DNA from: Acorus gramineus | Lineage: Eukaryota > Streptophyta > Magnoliopsida > Acorales > Acoraceae | Reading direction: 5' to 3' | Length of the DNA: 64,000 nt | Assembly: GCA_030737835.1 (NCBI GenBank) | Contig: CM060856.1 | Span: 14,611,116 to 14,675,115, forward strand | Shown: one piece after another, positions 13,405 to 25,491 of the stretch | How the letters are laid out: every line of letters starts with the position of its first letter | How positions within the stretch are numbered: position 1 is the stretch's first letter | Program-made: the position numbers and the translations under genes | The notes under the pieces: model-generated | What the model saw: only the letters and a program-made list of their open reading frames with translations | Database searches by the model: none | What the model was told of the DNA's origin: nothing

Positions 13405-16400
13405 ATGGCGAAGCCAGTGTCGATCGAGGTCTGGAACCCAAACGGGAAATACAGGGTGGTGAGCACCAAATCTATGCCGGGGACCCGTTGGATCCGTCTC
13501 CTGACCGATCAGGATTGCCGGGTCGAGGTGATGATCTCTCTGTGGCTCACTTGAGCTTCCCAATTTCAATAACTTATGTGGGTTCTCTGTTTTTTCAATG
13601 TAGATATGCACGGATAAGAAAACCATCTTGTCTGTTGAGGATATTCTGGCTCTCATAGGTGACAAGTGTGATGGGGTGATCGGACAAGTAAAGCAGAACA
13701 AGCTCTTCTGTTGATTTTGGTTTTTAATTTGATTGGATTTCAACTATAGTTTTTGGTGTTGGGTTTTTCAGCTGACTGAAGATTGGGGTGAAGTTCTGTT
13801 CTCTGCGCTGAAGAGAGCGGGAGGAAAAGCGTTCAGTAACATGGCGGTCGGATACAATAACGTGGATGTCGGTGCAGCTAATAAATATGGAATCGCTGTT
13901 GGAAATACTCCTGTAAGTTAGAACTTAGAGAGGACTTCTATACATGTATGTTGGGGATTTTTGTAATTGTTGATGTTACACGCAGTCGTTATATGCAGTC
14001 TTGCATGCAGTCCTATTTTGCTAATGGTATATGTTTCATTAGATGAAGATGTCATTTTTTTTTTGGGTTAAGTGGGCATATACAATTCATTAGAGTATAT
14101 ACTTCAACTCTTTTTTTTTTGTGTTAAAGATGCATACTTTGTTATACTAAATATACATTTCTGGAAAAAAATATAATAATAAAGCATTCTGGGACTACAC
14201 GCGAGACTGTTCCTAACATTGTCCTTTTGTAATTGTGTGATTGCCTGCTTTCAAAGCACCTGCGTACATTTTGTGTATCATCATGGACATATGCTTATGT
14301 AGATGAAGATATTAGTGTGTGGATGCATGTATACGACATCCATCGGTGCTGATTTTAGATCTTTGATTGAGATACCTTATGTGTTGCCTTAACATGAAGT
14401 TCATGTGCACGTACATTAAGATGAAAATTAAGCGTGCTCGGTGAAAATACTGCACAGATGAAGTGAACTTTTGCCAGTGTTACTTAGCAAAAGGTTTATT
14501 GGGATCATATATTTTGTAGAACATGTGTTTATTCTAGGCTTCACAGATAAGTTGCAACACAGCTAAGGCTTGACCTTTACTTTACAGAAAGAAAAGGTTT
14601 TATGAAAATTAAGAATGTCGATCGTGGTGTGTTTTTCTTGCTATCCTCTAGGTTCTTGATATTGTTATAGGAAATCCATTTTTGAAATACTACAAAGACA
14701 AATGATTTCATCAATTTATTTTTTGGTTCTACTGTTTGATCAGTGTCTCCTTTTGTAGGGTGTTCTAACAGAGACAACTGCAGAGTTAGCTGCTTCACTT
14801 TCACTAGCTGCTTCCAGAAGAATAGTTGAAGCAGATCAATTTATGAGGGCAGGGCTATATGATGGATGGCTTCCTCATCTGTATGCATTAGTCCATTTCT
14901 CAGTCTTGCTACTCTGAGGCAGATTTTGCTTGTTGAGAACATGTTCTCTAACTGTTGGCTTGATCAAACACCTTCAATAGATTTGTGGGGAATTTGCTCA
15001 AGGGACAGACCGTTGGGGTGATTGGAGCTGGCCGTATTGGATCTGCTTATGCTCGGATGATGGTAATATTTTCTCTTTTGTCAGAGTTACATAACAATTT
15101 TATGCTTGTTAATTTTCAAGTAAGAATTCACAAAATACGGTAGAATATAAGGGGATTGAATTATGTTAGGTGCCACACTTTCTTGATCGAGGTAATCAAA
15201 ACTAATTAGCCACTCAAGTTTTTCTGTGTTATCAAGCATGCATTTATAGATAACGTGAAGAAACTGATAAACTTCAATTATTCCTAGTAGCGCCATCTAT
15301 AATGTTAAAGCAGGCGCTATACAAGAAAAGAAATTTTGTGCACCTCCTTCAGGAGTTTTCTTACGTACTGTTTTTCCATCCTTTTAAACAGATTGAGGGG
15401 TTCAAGATGAACCTCATATACTATGATTTGTATCAGGCGACTCGACTAGAAAAATTTGTTACAGGCAAGTCTTCGCTCGCTTTTCATTTTATGAGCACAC
15501 ATCTCAGATTCCTTCTTTTCAACTATTAGGACTTTGTTCATATTACTTCCTTACAGCATATGGGCAGTTTCTGAAAGCCAATGGTGAACAACCTGTTACC
15601 TGGAAAAGAGCTGCCACTATGGAAGATGTCCTCAGAGAGGCTGATGTGGTCTGATGTTTATGCTTGTATTTTCATGTTTATCATCCTGATCTTTATTTAA
15701 CATATATTAGGGCCACTTCATTCACAGCTGATGCACATTGTTTGGTTGCATGATGTCTTGCTGCCTGTATAAAAAACGTTTCTTGCAGATAAGTCTTCAC
15801 CCAGTGTTGGATAAAACTACATACCATCTAATCAACAAGGAGAGACTTGCCATCATGAAAAAGGTAACAGTTTTCTCTGAAGTAGTTGACATTTGGCATA
15901 ATTTCATTCTGGTTGTATTTGCATCACAATTGAAGTTAGAATATATTATGGAAGAACTGACATCAAAATTTCTTCAATTAGGAAGCCATCCTTGTAAATG
16001 CTAGTAGGGGTCCTGTGATTGATGAAGCTGCCTTGGTAGAGCACCTGAAACAAAATCCTATGTTCCGAGTTGGGCTTGATGTTTTTGAGGTAATATCGCA
16101 GCTACTAATCCTACTATATGTTCTTTTTCTATCTGACAACCTTGTTGAGTAATATATTTATGATGTGTAACAGGAAGAGCCTTTCATGAAGCCTGGACTT
16201 GCGGACCAGGAAAATGCGGTGGTGGTACCTCACATCGCATCGGCTTCTAAGGTGAAAAGAAATACAAAACATATTTTCTCACTGAAATTCTTTTGTATTT
16301 GCTGGACACCTTAGGATGCACTATTAACAAGCTGTGCCCCATCTACTCGTGTTGCTTATGGAATATCGATCAGAGCATCATGATTCAATATTTATTTTAA

Positions 16401-17012
16401 CGAAGAACTCTCAACCTAATGCTAACTACCTATTGATGTAGACATATGGTCCTAATCGGACAATCATGATGAACAAGAATATGAAAGGGCTTTCAAAGAG
16501 CCATGATCGCTTCTCGTTGATTCTAGGAGTTTATGTTTTATACACAAGTTCTTTTTTTTCTTTTTATAAGTTATCTAGACACAATCAACCTTGGCAATTA
16601 CTTTTTTTGCTCATCGAAACTTCCTCGCTCTTTCAGTGGACTCGAGAAGGAATGGCAACGCTTGCTGCTCTAAATGTATTGGTATGCTTAAAATAAGCAA
16701 AATGCAACCTCTTACATTCCATAGCAGTATGATATTTTTAGAAAGTTGATCTTGTTTTAATATCTAAAGCACCTATCTGTATGCCCAATGATGTTCAGGG
16801 TAAAATCAAAGGATACCCAATTTGGTCTGATCCGAATCGGGCAGAACCGTTCTTAAATGAAAATTCTGTTCCACCAGCTGCTTGTCCAAGCATTGTGAAT
16901 GCCAAAGAAATTGGTATAAGTTTTGCATATTTTATCCCATTCAGGAAAGTTCCTCTCATCTTTATTCACTTTCAATGCATCTCCTTGTGTTGCAGGTTTA
17001 TCAAAGCTCTGA
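13405..17012 (+). CDS. HPR1: Peroxisomal NADH-dependent hydroxypyruvate reductase, 13 exons, 384 aa
   Basis: Photorespiratory enzyme of the D-2-hydroxyacid dehydrogenase family that reduces hydroxypyruvate to glycerate in leaf peroxisomes. Exons: 13405-13527, 13604-13687, 13772-13912, 14759-14880, 14981-15062, 15392-15464, 15557-15648, 15789-15863, 15982-16089, 16174-16251, 16637-16681, 16799-16913, 16996-17012. The sum is 384 codons plus stop (Arabidopsis HPR1 is about 386 aa). Visible: start MAKPVSIEVWNPNGKYR; Rossmann motif GVIGAGRIG at about 169-177; catalytic Arg about 273 in NASRGPVIDEA; acidic FEEEP about 299-303; catalytic His about 320 in VVPHIASASK. The C-terminus LSKL is a PTS1 peroxisome signal and is supplied only by exon 13. 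Intron 6 is GC-AG (ACAG|GCAAGT). The family assignment is essentially certain. Confidence 0.97.
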
Positions 17013-18500
17013 AGTAGAATTTGGTGGCTTTCCAATCTACGGTGCCTAGTATTAAATCTGATGAACCATCATGTGTGAGAGGTTCTTTCTTGATATGAAG
17101 GCATCAATGTTTTGTTTTTATATACTTCGTTAACAGTGACTATTATAGTTTTACTGCTATGTATTTAAGGTTGAATAAAACTTTGTTGAAGAGCTCAATA
17201 TGTTGTATATGGTGTTTTGTTTTAGGGTTAATTAAAGATGATCTAAAATGTATTAGAGCTAAGCATATATGTAACTCATGTGCCTGGGATTGGTTCAATT
17301 TCAAGTTTTCCAGGCTTATGATGCTATCATTTAAAAAAATTCTTTATTGACCTCATCATTAAATAGCCTAGAATAAGTTATGTTAAAAAAAAGGCTCTCA
17401 AGACTGTCCAGCTGTTTGCATTACATACAAGTTGGTGTTTTAAGTATCTCATTATATTTCTAGAATATCATGCTGTGTGAGCTTGGATTGGACTTAATGG
17501 AAGATGTTTGAGATCAAAGATTCAAAATAGCTTTTAAATTAACACCCCCCTTGTCATGAAAGTTAGTAATACTAGTAAATGTAACTCATGACTTGTTCAC
17601 CTCACCAAAATCAAAGAATTAACATATCTGGTGTCATTTATCATGGGCTATTAGAAAATAACTAATGCTTTACCAAACAGATACTTGTTAATTTAAACCG
17701 ATGAACAAAATAATTTTATTTATAAGACTCAAAGTTAGTTGAGAGTGGATAGTATATAATAAAAATATCAACGTCAATCAAATATATTCTAACTACCTCA
17801 CAACTCATTATCATAACAACTTGAATACTTTTGATCAGAACAAAATTTTAACAAACTTATTTTCAATTACATAATAAAATTTATTTACAAATTAATTATC
17901 TAAACTAATTATTTAAATAAAATAGTAAACTAATAAAAGATCTTGAATTCAATTTGCATCATAATTTGTTACTAATAAAGGTTGAAATTTATTATAGATC
18001 AAAATAGTTAATATGTAGAAAAATCAATATAGAATTTCAACACGATCTTAAAAATAATTTCCAAATCATGCTTTATATGATCACAATCATAATTTGAATT
18101 GACAAGTAAATAAAAATTCAATGTTTCATCGGAAACCAATAAGTCAGAAGTTTGAATTACATTAATGCAAAGAAAGTTTCAACCATTCAATTTCAATTCG
18201 CATCTTGAAAATTATGCTTAACTAATCAGTTAATATAATTAATGAGGATCACATAAATGCCTCCGAAAAGATATGACAAGCTTTTACATCCGAACAAACA
18301 CCCCATCATATGATAAGTCGGTACCACCACGTCAATCCTGACCGTCCGATCCTTCATCTCAATCCACGTGGAGCACGCCATCACCATCAACAAGTTCTGA
18401 CACGTGTGAAGGATTACTCGGCAGGTGTATCTATAACAACAAATTACAACCGTCCAAAAAAAAAACCATGATCTTAACGGGCTCTCGAAATCCCAAACGA
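17013..18500. other. HPR1 3' UTR and intergenic spacer
   Basis: AT-rich. HPR1 3' UTR probably extends to around 17170 (GTTGAATAAAA near 17170). From 17400 to 18250 I see only AT-rich single-copy-looking DNA; from 18300 the SKP1 promoter begins. Confidence 0.5.
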
Positions 18501-18512
18501 CCCCTCACCGTC

Positions 18513-18520
18513 TATAAATA
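18513..18520 (+). promoter_or_regulatory. TATA box of the first SKP1 gene
   Basis: TATAAATA lies 97 nt upstream of the ATG in a C-rich context, a normal plant TATA-to-start spacing. Two G-box cores (CACGTG) sit further upstream at 18365-18370 and 18401-18406; these bind bZIP or bHLH factors in general, but use here is inferred. Confidence 0.65.
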
Positions 18521-18616
18521 ATACCGATAATAAAGAATTCGATCGTCATCTCATCTGATTTCGTCTCTCCCTTCGAAAGTAAAAAAAAAAACGAGGGTTT
18601 AGATTCGATCGATTCG

Positions 18617-21600
18617 ATGGCTTTGACTGAGGAGACAGGGGCGGCAGCGGCGGCGACGAGGAAGGTGACGCTGAAGAGCTCGGATGGGGAGGTGTTCGAG
18701 GTGGAGGAGACGGTGGCGCTGGAGTCGCAGACGATAAAGCACATGATCGAGGACGACTGCGCCGACAACGGGATCCCCCTCCCGAACGTGACGAGCAAGA
18801 TCTTGTCGAAGGTGATCGAGTACTGTAAGAAGCATGTGGAGGTGGCGCCTAAGACCGGGGAGGACAGGACCCAGGAGGAGGAGCTCAAGGCGTGGGACAT
18901 CGATTTCGTCAAGGTTGATCAGGGCACCCTTTTCGACCTCATCCTGGTATGATCTTCCGCCTTGATGTCTCCCTTTTTGGTGCCTTTTGTTTCTGAATGA
19001 TTGATTTTTTTTTTAGGGTTTGTTTAAGTTGGGGCCGATTTAGGGTTAGGGATTTGGGTATTATTTTTTTTGTTTTGTTGTTTGATCGGAATTTTTGGGG
19101 CGGTTGATATTTATGGGTCTTTTAATCAGGTTCTATTTTTTTTTTAATTTTGATGTGGTTGCTTTGTAATTATATTGATGAGTATGTGTGTCAGGTTTCT
19201 AGGGTTCCGTGGTTGCTATTGATAGATTAAGATGGGGATTCTGATGGTGTTGTGAGTTATGGATTATAAAGGTTTTTTTTTTCCCCTTGGAATGCTTGTT
19301 TGAGGCCTTCTCACCAGTTCAGAATTCAGGAATAATTGAGGTAGGTTCGGGAAGATCCTGGAAAGTTCAGACGATAGGACTTAAAAAACAGGAAAATTAT
19401 TTGTCATGCAAAATCACAGATATCATATCAAATATAAGTTCTTTCAATAACTTTCTAACATCAATTGCAAAGAATTTTGAGTTCAAATATTTGAATTTAG
19501 AAAAATCATCAAACCGACCACATCCAGCAGAGTAGGGGCTAGTTGTGCATTCTGTTTTACTTTTTGGTTTTAATTCTGTTAGAAAATTAAATGTGTGTCA
19601 TGGATTTAATGCATGTTTAATTTATTTAGTGCATGAATCATTGAATTAGACATGCATTGATTACTTAGACGTGATTTAAGTGGGAATCAAACTTGTAATG
19701 AAAAACTACGCATTTAAAATCAATAATTCGGAGCATTAAGTAACATGGGTTTTGGCTTTTGGGGTGAATGGGTGGAGGTTTTGATTGTTGTTGCGCCAGG
19801 ATTTAGTTATTTTGATGCTTTCAAGATCTTTAACTGTTTTCACCGGGGATCCCAGAATTGCTTCAGGAAGTCCAGGAAGATATTTGTTTGTTGTGATGTG
19901 ATATAGTCGCTCTTATTGACTTTTCTCGTCATGGGTATTTTTTACATACAATTTGTTGTTATTTGCTTTGAGTTTTATTTATGAAAACTAATAAGCTGTT
20001 ATTTTTCTTAATGAAAGTGATTGTTCATGAATAAAGAATGATGGGTATCATGTTGGTCGCCTGTGGATTTTATTTGCAATGCTTATAAGCTTTTGTTTAT
20101 AAAAAATAAAAAATAGTCAACTCTCAATTGATGATTGATGCATATGGTTTTTATGTTTTGTCTATCTCTATGCTTTGAAATTCCTTGTCAATTATACTCG
20201 TTTTCCTTGATGATGATATTAGTAGTATAGTGTTCTTTGTAGCATGCTAATGTTCCCTTTAAGACAGATGGTTGTACCCATGATAGTGGGGTAAAGAATG
20301 ATATGTCGTTAGACATGTATAATGTATTATCAGAACAATTATTTATTACACCTGCAGTTGTATCTTATATTCTTTCTTATTTTAAACAATCAACTATTTT
20401 CTTGATAGTTATTTTGCTCTGTTAATGGTATTTCCTGTTAAGCATCATATTAAATGTCTGGAGTGAATCATTGATTATTTTTTCAAATCAGGCATGAGCT
20501 TCTGTGTGAATCATTCAATTTTTACTGAATTTTGCCATTATCTTAATGCTTAGGTTGGCTTACTGTTGCAATTGGATTACCTTCTTATTGCAGCTTCATG
20601 TCGTTGAATGCATATGCTTTAAGATACTTATGCTTCTTTCAAGTTCATTTTCTAAAAAAAAAAGATATTTTTGCTTGTTGAATTGTTTGTCTTTGTTTCA
20701 TCATTGTGTGTTGTCAAAAAATTGCCACAAATTATGATGAAGAGATATTATTTGGGATTTTGTTAACAATTTGTTTAATGTTAGGAAAATACAGAAACTT
20801 CAACCTCCTAAGATGTTTCTTGCTTTTTAATAATGTGGATTGTTTGGTTGTAGATATACGATGAATCTTATGATAATCTATATGAAATTTCAAGTGTGCT
20901 ACTGTGTGAAAATGTACTTGTCCATGCTTGGCTCATTTAATCTTTGTTAATGTTAATGAACCCAAAAAACCTTTTATTTACTGTAGCTAAAATATATAAT
21001 TGATTTTGGTTACAGTTGTTTATGTAGTGTGGAAGGCCTAGGTGCTTTATTTCAGACCCAATGACTAATAGTTTAAGCATTGATGCAGAAAGTATGGAGG
21101 GGGTGAAATATATCAATAGATGTATAAATATGAATGCTTGGTTTCATTATATATGTTAGTTTTGAACTTATCTAGCATTATGTAGTTTTATACATAATAC
21201 TGGATCTGCTTGTCATATCCCATTTATAAATTGAACTTTTTTTTTGCATGTGTGCCCGCCAATTAGGGATTAATACAAAAGCATTCTAGCTCATCAGTAC
21301 TTGGTAAGTTGATAGTTATGATGGAAAAGACTGGGGCAATGTATAAGAAATACCATTACCGCATTGGTTTTTCATCCTCCTCCTAGTACATGTTTTTAAT
21401 TTAATTCATCCCATGCTCAGCTAGTATTTTTAAAAACAATAGACTGCTGGGAGTTGAGAATCCCTAAGAATTTATCTTTGAAGGTATGTGATTTGAGTTT
21501 GTTTGCTCATTGTGGAGATTGTTCTTGAACAAAAATATATAGAGGTAGAGGATCAGAGGTCAACCTTATGATTTTATGATTTTTTAAATTAATGTTCAAA

Positions 21601-22087
21601 GCATGTTTTATGTTATTGGGAGACAGGAAACATTTGATGATGATACTCCATTTCAATTTTTGCTTACAACATGTTTAATAGAATGCGTCATATCAAACAA
21701 AAAAGCTAGTCAACCATTATACCCAGTATATGAAAAATGATTACTTATCTGAAGACCCTCTCCCCGTGTGCTTGAATTTTTTGGCCCCGAAACATGTTTC
21801 CTCTTCGCAAGACATGTTCCAAAAATGTTTTCACCATTGTATAATTTTTCCTTTTGTGCAATGTATGTGATGTATAAGTTCCTGCATGGTATAATATGTT
21901 TTACTTATTGTAGGCTGCAAACTACCTGAACATCAAGAGCCTATTAGACCTCACTTGCCAGACGGTTGCTGACATGATCAAGGGAAAGACACCTGAGGAG
22001 ATCAGGAAGACCTTCAACATCAAGAATGACTTCACTCCGGAGGAAGAAGAAGAGGTTAGGAGGGAGAACCAGTGGGCGTTTGAGTGA
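18617..22087 (+). CDS. SKP1: SKP1/ASK-type SCF ubiquitin-ligase subunit, 2 exons, 167 aa
   Basis: Adaptor that links F-box proteins to Cullin1 in SCF E3 ubiquitin ligases (nucleus and cytosol). Exon 1 18617-18946 (110 codons) and exon 2 21914-22087 join in phase 0 after FDLIL, the usual plant SKP1 intron position. N-terminal half: BTB/POZ-like fold ([24 protein letters not shown]). C-terminal half: the F-box-binding helices ([19 protein letters not shown], then the ENQWAFE terminus). The acidic loop after [12 protein letters not shown] and the Ala-rich start are normal family variation. The intron is long (2,967 nt) and no transposon body was recognised in it. TATA and G-box cores upstream suit a housekeeping-type gene. 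Confidence 0.96.
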
Positions 22088-23185
22088 AGTTGATCTAGCA
22101 TTCCACAAAAAGAAAAAATGGAAGAAAAAAAAAAAAAACTCTCATATACTATTTCTTAAGCATGTGTTGTGTTATGGGGGGTGTAAATAGGGTTTGGTTG
22201 CCTCTGGCATTATCGGATGCTGTTTAGAACCCCTTCTTTATGCCACTCTGTCTACTTGCGTTGGAGGTGGTGGTTTGTTTTCTTTTTTGGTTCTATTATT
22301 ACATTTCGTCATGGATGTTTTGTGGGAGTTAACCTGAAATGGATTTTTATCTTGTCCTACGTAATTCTCCTCATGATATGCTGCTGCAGTTATATTTGCT
22401 GTTCATTATTATCATTATTGTTGAATACCTATGTTTCAGAGATGGGATTGTGTGCAGGTACTCTTGTCATGAGGAGAGCCTCTGGCAAATATCTCCTCCA
22501 TCTTTATTTCTGAGGATCTTGGGTAAACTCGGCTGCTTTAATGTCTTGTGAATAATGACTATAGGGGTCACCCTCCATATATTTAGCACTACTATCATAC
22601 CCTGATCTTCATTAAAAAGAATCACCATGAGGGGTTGTAGAAATCACATATTTCATTTAATAATCATATAAATGTTGATACATTTAACGGTGATGATGGA
22701 TACCAGGGTATATAAAAGAGACAGGTAGAGGCGTAACTGACTCTGAAATACAAGTAGTTAGAGCAATTGAAACAAAAGGGCAGACGAAAACTAGAAACTT
22801 TGAATCCACTTTTGGTCTCCAAACTTCTTCCTTTGAGTCAAAGACAGGAGCAATTAAGACAGTGAAAATAGTTGATCTGACGTTCCAGTAGGTAGAGCTG
22901 TGTTTTTTTATAGGCGCCCCTTCGTTAAGAAGAAAATAAGCCTAAAGCACATGAGCATGAAATAAAAGAAAAAGATTCATGCAACCCAATTGATGTCCAT
23001 TCCATTTTTTTTTTTTAAAAAAAAAATCATACACTCAACTTTTAAAGTAAATGCTGTTATATAAAATGAAGTATATACTAAGATAAATTAATATATTTTT
23101 TTTCATAGTGAAAAAATAAAAAAACAAAATTAGGTTATCATAGAATCTATACACTATGATAGTGCAGTATATACTATGTTATCAT
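22088..23185. other. SKP1 3' UTR and spacer
   Basis: A likely 3' UTR runs for a few hundred bases after the stop. The remainder has no gene; a T12-A10 palindromic run is at about 23006. Confidence 0.45.
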
Positions 23186-23189
23186 AATG

Positions 23190-23650
23190 TATGGGACTGC
23201 ATGTAGAGTAGAATTCTACTAGGCAGTCATCTTAACCAAAAAACAAAAAAACTGAATAGGTCTACTCCTGAATGAGCCAACACCCATGAGAAATAGACAC
23301 CGAAGAGGTCCCCGCGTAGTGTTTGCCCCAGTCCTGGATACGCATCCCATGTATTCTCCTCACAGGGAATAGCACCGCTAAATAAAGTTCTGTTGCACTC
23401 ATTCCATATCGACCACACTATTGCCAGAACAAAACTCTGTTGAGATTTTAGCCCGGATGCTTTTATCCCCTTGACCTCGGAGAGCCTTCCCCGCCTGCCA
23501 CAACATATCCACTATTGACTGGAAACTCATGTCCATCCCTGTGACCTCTTCCAGCAGAGGCCATACCCCACGCCACGCCCGCCATATATAAGAAGCGTAT
23601 ATCCATTGACAAGAATACATGCCCCCCAACATATAAGACAATATACTTGC
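23190..23650 (-). mobile_element. LINE reverse-transcriptase 3' relic (zf-RVT/C-terminal region)
   Basis: On the minus strand two broken frames give SMDIRFLYMAGVAWG/YIWRAWRGVWPLLEEV, AGKALRGQGDKSIRAKIS, then MWSIWNECNRTLFSG. This is the pattern of the region downstream of reverse transcriptase in plant L1-type LINEs (WxIWxExNxRxF). Stops and frame changes show it is dead; the element is heavily 5'-truncated. Confidence 0.68.
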
Positions 23651-23689
23651 TACTCAATACGTTGTTGTGGATTACATCGTCATTGCGCC

Positions 23690-24050
23690 GTTGTTGTTCA
23701 CGCCATCGTCTTCATCGCGCCGTTGTCCGTACCCGTCCGCGCAGCCGCGTCCGCGCTGCCCCAGCCCGTCCGAGTCCGCGTCCGCGCGCAATCCCAGCGA
23801 ATCCCGGGAATCTCGCGCGCAATCCCAACGAATCCGGGAAAATCGCGCAGAACGCACGCGTAATTGCATTCGAGTGTTCGCGGATCCCACGTCCGCTGCC
23901 CGGCCCGCCAGTCCCGACCCGCCAGCCCGTACCCGGATCCGACTATCTGGATCCAATTATCTTCAGCTGTCACCGTCAGTTGCCGCCGGCCGCTGTCCGG
24001 CAGCCGTCCGTTCGCCGCCGACCGCCGTCCGTTTTTTTTCCTATCGATGA
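23690..24050. other. GC/CpG-rich island with internal repeat
   Basis: A sharply GC-rich block in AT-rich surroundings, with long open frames in most frames (a composition effect). It contains two copies of a roughly 31-bp unit GCGCGCAATCCCARCGAATC followed by CGGGAA (about 23786 and 23816). No recognisable protein. It could be the 5' region of a retroelement or a decayed promoter. Confidence 0.5.
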
Positions 24051-24997
24051 ACAGAAAATTGCACTTCGTCATATTATATCCAACATCCGAAGATCATTAT
24101 TCCAGTTTGTTGTTGACTTGCATTGGCCTCCTCCATCCTCTTTCGAACTATGTGTTGGTTATCCGCAAGCCCATGCGTCCTATGCATTGAGTCCACCCAC
24201 ATGAAAGAATGTGGATGGTCCTGCAACAACAAAACAAATTAATAAGCATATTGAAAACAAACATTCTGACAAAGTTCTTTGGACCCCAACCATAAGAAAA
24301 TGAAAAACAGAGAAAAACCATTCTTTCATTTTCTCATAAATTCAAACATTGGATGTACTGAGTGTACTTGTGTCCATCATAGGTATTTAAACAGTCATAG
24401 TTCAATTTTGGCACGTCTGGATTCCAAATTTATTAATTTGCATGCTAGAATTGTGTACATACGTGAGTTGTTAATCTGAATAATGGCTTCATTAGATAAA
24501 ACAAGGGAGCAGAGTTCAGATTACACTCACATCTAGGTGAATCAAAGTTTCCAGGATTGTGCTTCATCCAAGACCAGTTAGTGGGCAGGGAAACCTACTT
24601 TATTAGCTACAACTACGTATTTAAGCTTGTGCAACCAGGGACAACCCAGACTATATTTGGAAGGGAAGAAGGCATATAGGGATGAAACCAATCTCTAAGA
24701 AATTCATTAAACAAACACCCAACTTTAACTATAACCACTAACAGATTGGGGAGAAGCAAAATTACTTTATCTAAAATCTGTATTGCTACTAAATTATCAA
24801 ACTCCATGGCTTGTTTATATTACATGAGAAGTGATGCGCTTCTTAACAACTTCCACAACCAAAGGCCTTCTTGGCAGAATGGTCAAATAGGTAAGGATCT
24901 TAATGGTACAAAAGGAAATGGATTGGTTTTTACCTAACCGATCACCAATAGAATGAACTTGCATCCCTATTAGAAGTATCTTTTTTTTTATCTAGAT
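24051..24997. other. Intergenic, no gene seen
   Basis: Ordinary AT-rich DNA. No coding, RNA or repeat signature that I can support. Confidence 0.45.
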
Positions 24998-25391
24998 TCA
25001 ACAGCGAAGATAAACTAGAGTCCAATTCTTTCTTATATCAGACAAAGGATCGTCGTCGAAGAGGTCGTCGGGGAGGAAGGATCCACAGCCGTCGTTGTCG
25101 TCGGATCCGACGATCGGGTCGTGGAAGCACTCGGAGAGCCAGTAGTCGCGGAACCAGGGGATGAACGGACGAGCTCCACAGAATACTTTCTCATTCTCGT
25201 TGAGATACGCCCGTCGCCTCTTCCTCTTCTTCCGCCGTCTCCACATTCTCATCCCCCACCTTCGCCGCTTCCTCCTCCCCCACCATGGCGGCCTCCGCTT
25301 CCTCCTCTACTGTCGCGGCATTACCATTCCCCGCCATCGCTGCTTCGACATTACCATCCCCTGCCATGGCAGCCTCCGCTTCGTCCTCCAT
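24998..25391 (-). pseudogene. Broken minus-strand ORF pair, unknown
   Basis: A frame from an ATG at 25391 encodes an Ala/Glu-rich repeat peptide (EAAMAGDGNVEAAMAGNGN, EEEEATG). A second, overlapping frame shifted by one continues with RRRAYLNENEKVFCGARPF, PWFRDYWLSECFHDPIVG and LPDDLFDDDPLSDIRKNW, ending at 24998. The second part has normal amino-acid diversity and looks like real protein. One frameshift at about 25200-25250 would join them. I do not recognise the family. Confidence 0.35.
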
Positions 25392-25491
25392 CTCCAGCTA
25401 CCAACCTCAAAAGTGTTGAGCCTTCTGAATCCGCGGGATTTCTCAATGGAGATCAGCACAATCGATAGTTTCCAAGTGGAGGTTGTAGTAA

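Noticed and set aside
18505-18912. Minus-strand open frames opposite SKP1 exon 1
   Set aside because: Antisense shadows of a GC-rich coding exon.
23647-24204. Arg/Pro-rich 185-aa open frame
   Set aside because: Most frames are open across this CpG-rich block on both strands, which is a base-composition effect. No domain.
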